Positions 63,054 through 64,000 of a DNA stretch of 64,000 bases are shown one piece after another; position 1 is the first letter of the stretch; each line of letters starts with the position of its first letter. The notes beneath the pieces are model-generated. The model did no database searches, was not told the DNA's origin, and saw only the letters and a program-made list of their open reading frames with translations. The translations under genes and the position numbers were made by a program. Source of the stretch: Blastocystis sp. Blastoise (lineage: Eukaryota; Sar; Bigyra; Opalinata; Blastocystidae); assembly GCA_039096225.1 (NCBI GenBank), contig JBBPEB010000005.1, positions 939,501 through 1,003,500 on the forward strand, in the 5' to 3' direction.

Positions 63054-63974
63054 TTATATATCTAGTCTACTAAAGACTCTTGCTCTTATTTCTGTCATTA
63101 CACGACTAATACACTTTCTAATAGTACCACTATCAATAGACTTCCATTCATCACTTATTCTTTGTATAAAATCATCAATTCCATTCCATCTTGTTATGTT
63201 TCTTTCAGCATTTCCTTTCCATATACTGAATACATTTTCTATCGGGTTCATATCAGGACTATAAGGAGGACCATATATTACTGGGATCTCAAATTCATTA
63301 CATATATCATTTATAAGGCCTTTTTGGTGTACCGGCGCATTATCCATATATAAGCAAATATTCATATCATCTTCAGTATAATGAGTTAGTGCAGCACGTA
63401 GAAAATTACCAAAAACAGCTCCAGTAACAGAATTACTAAATAATTCTGTGTATCCAGCTCCAGTATTACTGATGGTTGCAATTGCTGTAAGAGATAATCT
63501 TTTTGATAAATGATGATAATATATTTTCTCACCTACTTTACCCCATCCATACTGCGAGAAATTGTTAAAAGACCAGTGCACTTCATCTAAATAAATTATT
63601 CTTTTACCTTCATGTATCATATTATCTATTTCATTGTATACTTCTATTCTTCTTGTTTTGTTATCATCATTATTTGAATTTTGACCACGTTTATAAAGCT
63701 TTTTGACATTAAAAGATGCACCAACATGTTCAGCCATACGACTACTATGTAGATGTTTTGCTACAGTGGCTTTAGAACAAAAAGAAGTTGTATTACTTTC
63801 TTTCAACGATTTCAATTCTTCTTCAGCTTGTATTCTTACATCTTCAGGTACATCATAAGTTTCAGTCACCCTTTCGAAGATTGAATTAGTAGAAGTATCA
63901 GATAATACTAAGACAGCATCATTGAGAGTTAATTTTGGATTTATAATGAACATATTCTTCAGTTTTTTGGACAT
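63054..63974 (-). CDS. Tc1/mariner-IS630 type DDE transposase, 306 aa
   Basis: Catalytic triad in order: YLDEVHWSFN (first Asp), LYMDNAPVHQ (second Asp) and YSPDMNPIENVF (Glu), with 34 residues between the second Asp and the Glu (DD34E, the Tc1 spacing). The N-terminal 100 residues are helical and may hold the DNA-binding part, though a clear paired helix-turn-helix is not obvious. The frame is intact. Terminal inverted repeats are not identified in the window, and the 5' side is at the edge. A host-type element, not part of the virus. Confidence 0.8.
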   Translation of the reverse strand: MSKKLKNMFIINPKLTLNDAVLVLSDTSTNSIFERVTETYDVPEDVRIQAEEELKSLKESNTTSFCSKATVAKHLHSSRMAEHVGASFNVKKLYKRGQNSNNDDNKTRRIEVYNEIDNMIHEGKRIIYLDEVHWSFNNFSQYGWGKVGEKIYYHHLSKRLSLTAIATISNTGAGYTELFSNSVTGAVFGNFLRAALTHYTEDDMNICLYMDNAPVHQKGLINDICNEFEIPVIYGPPYSPDMNPIENVFSIWKGNAERNITRWNGIDDFIQRISDEWKSIDSGTIRKCISRVMTEIRARVFSRLDI

Positions 63975-64000
63975 ATTAGGTGTAATAATAGCATGCCTAC

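Noticed and set aside
1-64000. CRISPR arrays, rRNA genes or bacterial operons
   Set aside because: No spaced identical repeats of that kind, no rRNA-like sequence and no Shine-Dalgarno pattern; introns and Pol III boxes point to a eukaryote.

Overview
The window is eukaryotic nuclear DNA that is very AT-rich. It shows short spliceosomal introns (GTATGT...TAG), a Helitron pair, a Tc1-like transposase and a TTAGGG-type telomeric remnant. The host could be an early-diverging fungus or a protist; the sequence alone does not settle this. The window is dominated by two copies of one integrated double-stranded DNA virus of Polinton-like-virus/virophage grade. Its genes include two capsid-like paralogs, a packaging ATPase, an adenain-like protease, a primase-SF3 helicase and two tyrosine recombinases. 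No DNA polymerase is visible.

Layout. Element A (1-26543, minus orientation) runs off the left edge inside its packaging ATPase gene. Element B (36127-61472, plus orientation) is complete, about 25.3 kb, and every large ORF is open. The two copies are head to head across a 9.6-kb spacer. The spacer holds an AT-rich gene-free stretch (26544-28993), a 6.4-kb non-autonomous Helitron (28994-35400) and a 688-bp sequence repeated directly on the far side of element B (61476-62163). A second copy of the Helitron (6703-13091) interrupts a structural gene of element A; element B keeps the uninterrupted gene, so the empty site can be read. From 62164 to the end is host DNA with a telomere-like remnant and a DD34E transposase.

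Element B in order: left terminal inverted repeat (TIR); tyrosine recombinase; two small genes; protease; a basic GG-rich virion-type protein; a putative ssDNA-binding protein; a Pol III-type small RNA; a 175-aa protein diverging from a 207-aa coiled-coil protein; primase-helicase; second tyrosine recombinase-like protein; 140-aa coiled-coil protein; 811-aa capsid-associated protein diverging from two capsid-like paralogs; a 223-aa capsid-associated protein; ATPase; a membrane/coiled-coil protein; a fibre-like repeat protein; a second basic virion-type protein; a 55-aa acidic gene; right TIR.

Regulation is the most striking feature. The replication and integration genes and several small genes are preceded, about 45-130 nt upstream, by perfect heat-shock-element arrays (alternating GAA/TTC every 5 bp, 4 to 10 units). 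The capsid, ATPase and other structural genes lack them. A separate motif, TTGTTTTGTT, lies after nearly every stop codon and is absent from both divergent promoters, so it reads better as a 3'-end signal than as a promoter. Inferred model: a stress-inducible provirus whose early genes answer to host heat-shock factor. Each visible element end is a nested palindrome of about 120 nt, a candidate recombinase or replication substrate.
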